Part shown: in pieces, positions 61,568 to 64,000 of the stretch
Layout: each line of letters opens with the position of its first letter
Position numbering within the stretch: position 1 is the first letter of the stretch
DNA from: Siphonodentalium dalli
Lineage: Eukaryota > Mollusca > Scaphopoda > Gadilida > Siphonodentaliidae
Direction of reading: 5' to 3'
Assembly: GCA_032622095.1 (NCBI GenBank)
Contig: CP136061.1
Location: 23,004,991-23,068,990 of the forward strand
Length of the DNA: 64,000 bases
Translations under genes and position numbers: made by a program
Notes under the pieces: generated by a model
Told to the model about the DNA's origin: nothing
Database searches by the model: none
Seen by the model: only the letters and a program-made list of their open reading frames with translations

Positions 61568-64000
61568 CCCGAGATTCATGACTACAACTCAGGGATTTAT
61601 GACTTTTTCGAAGGATTTATGGTTCTAACCCAGAGATTCATGAATAGAACTCAGGGATTTATGACTTTTTCGAAGGATTTATGGTTCTAACCCAGAGATT
61701 AATGAATAGAACTCAGGGATTTATGACTTTTTCGAAGGATTTATGGTTCTAACCCAGAGATTCATGAATACAACGCAGGGATTTATGACTTTTTCGAAGG
61801 ATTTGTGGCTCTAACCCAGAGATTCGTGAATACAACGCAAGGATTTATGACCTTTTCGAAGGATTTATGGCTCTAACCCCGAGATTCATGACTACAACTC
61901 AGGGATTTATAACTTTTTCGAAGGATTTATGGTTCTAACCCAGAGATTCATGAATAGAACTCAGGGATTTATGACTTTTTCGAAGGATTTATGGTTCTAA
62001 CCCAGAGATTCATGAATAGAACTCAGGGATTTATGACTTTTTCGAAGGATTTATGGCTTTAACCCCGAGATTCATGACTACAACTCGGGGATTTATGACT
62101 TTTTCGAAGGATTTATGGTTCTAACCCAGAGATTCATGAATACAACTCAGGGATTTATGACTTTTTCGAAGGATTTGTGGCTCTAACCCAGAGATTCATG
62201 AATACAACGCAGGGATTTATGACTTTTTCGAAGGATTTATGGCTCTAACCCAGAGATTCATGAATACAACGCAAGGATTTATGACTTTTTCGAAGGATTT
62301 ATGGCTCAAACCCCGAGATTCATGACTACAACTCAGGGATTTATGACTTTTTTGAAGGATTTATGGTTCTAACCCAGAGATTCACGAATAGAACTCAGGG
62401 ATTTATGACTTTTTCGAAGGATTTATGGTTCTAACCCAGAGATTCATGAATAGAACTCAGGGATTTATGACTTTTTCGAAGGATTTATGGTTCTAACCCA
62501 GAGATTCATGAATAGAACTCAGGGATTTATGACTTTTTCGAAGGATTTATGGCTTTTACCCCGAGATTCATGACTACAACTCAGGGATTTATGACTTTTT
62601 CGATGGATTTATGGTTCTAACCCAGAGATTCATTAATACAACTCAGGGATTTATGACTTTATCGAAGGATTTGTGGCTCTAACCCAGAGATTCATGATTA
62701 CAACTCAGGGATTTATGACTTTTTCGAAGGATTTGTGGCTCTAACCCAGAGATTCATGAATACAACGCAAGGATTTATGACCTTTTCGAAGGATTTATGG
62801 CTCTAACCCCACGATTCATGACTACAACTCAGGGATTTATGACTTTTTCGAAGGATTTATGGTTCTAACCCAGAGATTCATGAATAGAACTCAGGGATTT
62901 ATGACTTTTTCGAAGGATTTATGGTTCTAACCCAGAGATTCATGAATAGAACTCAGGGATTTATGACTTTTTCGAAGGATTTATGGTTCTAACCCAGAGA
63001 TTCATGAATAGAACTCAGGGATTTATGACTTTTTCGAAGGATTTATGGCTTTAACCCCGAGATTCATGACTACAACTCAGGGATTTATGACTTTTTCGAA
63101 GGATTTATGGTTCTAACCCAGAGATTCATGAATACAATTCAGGGATTTATGACTTTTTCGAAGGATTTATGGTTCTAACCCAGAGATTCATGAATACAAC
63201 TCAGGGATTTATGACTTTTTCGAAGGATTTGTGGCTCTAACCCAGAGATTCATGATTACAACTCAGGGATTTATGACTTTTTCGAAGGATTTGTTGCTCT
63301 AACCCAGAGATTCATAAATACAACGCAAGGATTTATGACCTTTTCGAAGGATTTATGGCTCTAACCCCAAGATTCATGACTACAACTCAGGGATTTATGA
63401 CTTTTTCGAAGGATTTATGGTTCTAACCCAGAGATTCATGAATAGAACTCAGGGATTTATGACTTTTTCGAAGGATTTATGGTTCTAACCCAGAGATTCA
63501 TGAATAGAACTCAGGGATTTATGACTTTTTCGAAGGATTTATGGTTCTAACCCAGAGATTCATGAATAGAACTCAGGGATTTATGACTTTTTCGAAGGAT
63601 TTATGGCTTTAACCCCGAGATTCATGACTACAACTCAGGGATTTATGACTTTTTCGAAGGATTTATGGTTCTAACCCAGAGATTCATGAATACAACTCAG
63701 GGATTTATGACTTTTTCGAAGGATTTATGGTTCTAACCCAGAGATTCATGAATACAACTCAGGGATTTATGACTTTTTCGAAGGATTTGTGGCTCTAACC
63801 CAGAGATTCATGATTACAACTCAGGGATTTATGACTTTTTCGAAGGATTTGTGGCTCTAACCCAGAGATTCGTGAATACAACTCAGGGATTTATGACTTT
63901 TCGAAGGATTTATGGCTCAAACCCCGAGATTCATGACTACAACTCAGGGATTTATGACTTTTTCGAAGGATTTAAGGTTCTAACCCAGAGATTCACGAAT
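61568..64000 (+). repeat. Partial 3,532-bp repeat at right edge
   Basis: It matches from ~58,036 at offset 3,532 bp (57 monomers minus 2 bp): GATTAATGAATAG, AACTCGGGG and CATTAATAC (59,099/62,631) all agree. GACATTCATG of the partner is GAGATTCATG here, and the rare changes GACTTTATCG (62,661) and CCCCACGATTC (62,811) are private. It runs off the window. Confidence 0.8.
63841..63901 (+). repeat. 61-bp monomer at right window edge
   Basis: T4-tract monomer with CGTGAATAC, followed by CTCAAACCCC and then CACGAATAG, where the window ends. The following GATTTAAGG (A for T) is private. The open frame this creates runs off the end. Confidence 0.88.

Larger units (their letters stand above)
1..64000 (+). 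repeat. 62-bp tandem satellite array, whole window
   Basis: Every stretch is a head-to-tail copy of one 62-bp monomer in a single orientation. The CGAAGG motif recurs at 62-bp steps from position 5 to the end. Cumulative phase drift is -25, fully accounted for by 27 monomers of 61 bp and two of 63 bp, giving about 1,033 monomers. The consensus has 22 G+C of 62 (about 35%). There is no unrelated sequence longer than a base change and no inversion, transposon, RNA gene or coding gene, so no gene-free stretch needs a separate description. Both window ends fall inside a monomer, so the array is longer than 64 kb. Long satellites organised like this are known from eukaryotic centromeres and heterochromatin; that location is inference. 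I do not recognise the family or the species. Confidence 0.99.
33105..64000 (+). repeat. HOR domain IV: large HORs with 61-bp landmark pairs
   Basis: 61-bp monomers are frequent. They occur as six pairs exactly 1,239 bp apart (first members 35,832, 39,364, 45,253, 47,297, 53,865 and 59,689). The first member ends GACGTTTCG and is followed by CTCAAACCCC. The second ends GACTTTTCG and is followed by CTCAAACCTCGAG. Landmark-to-landmark distances, second member to second member, are 3,532, 5,889, 2,044, 6,568 and 5,824 bp. Other markers are CATTAATAC, CAAGAATAC, GATTAATGAATAG and CTCATGGATT. Confidence 0.88.

Noticed and set aside
1-64000. CRISPR array
   Set aside because: There are no unique spacers: all 62 bp of each unit are repeated and the only differences are a limited set of recurrent variants.
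1-64000. Tandem repeat inside a giant repetitive protein gene
   Set aside because: 62 bp is not a multiple of 3, and TAA, TAG and TGA recur in the monomer (CTAACCC, AATAGAAC, TATGACT, CATGAAT). No frame stays open beyond about 200 bp.
1-64000. Telomeric repeat, because of CTAACCC in most monomers
   Set aside because: Only a single copy of the hexamer occurs per 62 bp and there is never a TAACCC run; a coincidental match.
1-64000. Plasmid iterons or a bacterial origin with ~21-bp repeats
   Set aside because: Iteron clusters are short and flanked by rep genes. Here more than 64 kb of repeat is present with no gene and with multi-level HOR structure, which is typical of eukaryotic satellites.
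1-64000. Transposon or retroelement fragments within the array
   Set aside because: No terminal repeats, poly-A tails, target-site duplications or foreign sequence break the 62-bp phase anywhere that I traced it.
1-64000. Inverted monomers or large palindromes
   Set aside because: CGAAGG is always on the + strand in the expected phase. Only short palindromes inside the monomer (TTCGAA, ATTCATGAAT) were found.

Overview
The whole 64 kb window is one uninterrupted tandem satellite array. Every part is a head-to-tail copy of a 62-bp monomer, always in the same orientation. I followed the phase of the CGAAGG motif from position 5 to 63,902. Spot checks through the window fit 62-bp steps, apart from 27 monomers of 61 bp and two of 63 bp. 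That gives about 1,033 monomers. The array runs off both ends. I see no unique spacer, transposon, RNA gene, inversion or credible protein-coding gene. The consensus is about 35% GC (22 of 62). This points to eukaryotic satellite DNA (centromeric, pericentromeric or other constitutive heterochromatin) from a long-read assembly. Nothing in the window identifies the species or kingdom.

The monomer is itself a degenerate trimer of a ~21-bp module (21+21+20 bp). Each module begins with GATTYATG. About a dozen monomer types recur, defined by linked variants: tails such as GAATAGAACTC, GACTACAACTC, GATTACAACTC, GAATACAACGC, CGTGAATAC and CACGAATAG, with matching variants upstream. They follow each other in a fixed order and so build higher-order repeats (HORs).

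Four HOR domains can be separated. Domain I (1 to ~10.25 kb) is made of nested duplications with offsets 4,958, 1,860, 1,178 and 6,136 bp. Domain II (~10.7-24.55 kb) has a 25-/24-monomer HOR (1,550/1,488 bp) marked by GATTGATGG. This is grouped into 60- to 63-monomer superunits, two of which look identical. Domain III (~24.55-33.1 kb) has a ~13-monomer cadence inside 2,045- and 2,107-bp repeats. Domain IV (33.1-64 kb) has larger HORs (3,532 to 6,568 bp between landmarks) marked by pairs of 61-bp monomers 1,239 bp apart. It includes a nearly perfect 5,824-bp tandem duplication (49.92-61.57 kb).

The open frames of about 64 codons in the array are by-products of the 61-bp monomers and should not be annotated as genes. 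The interest of the window is its hierarchical architecture and its signs of recent large-scale amplification.
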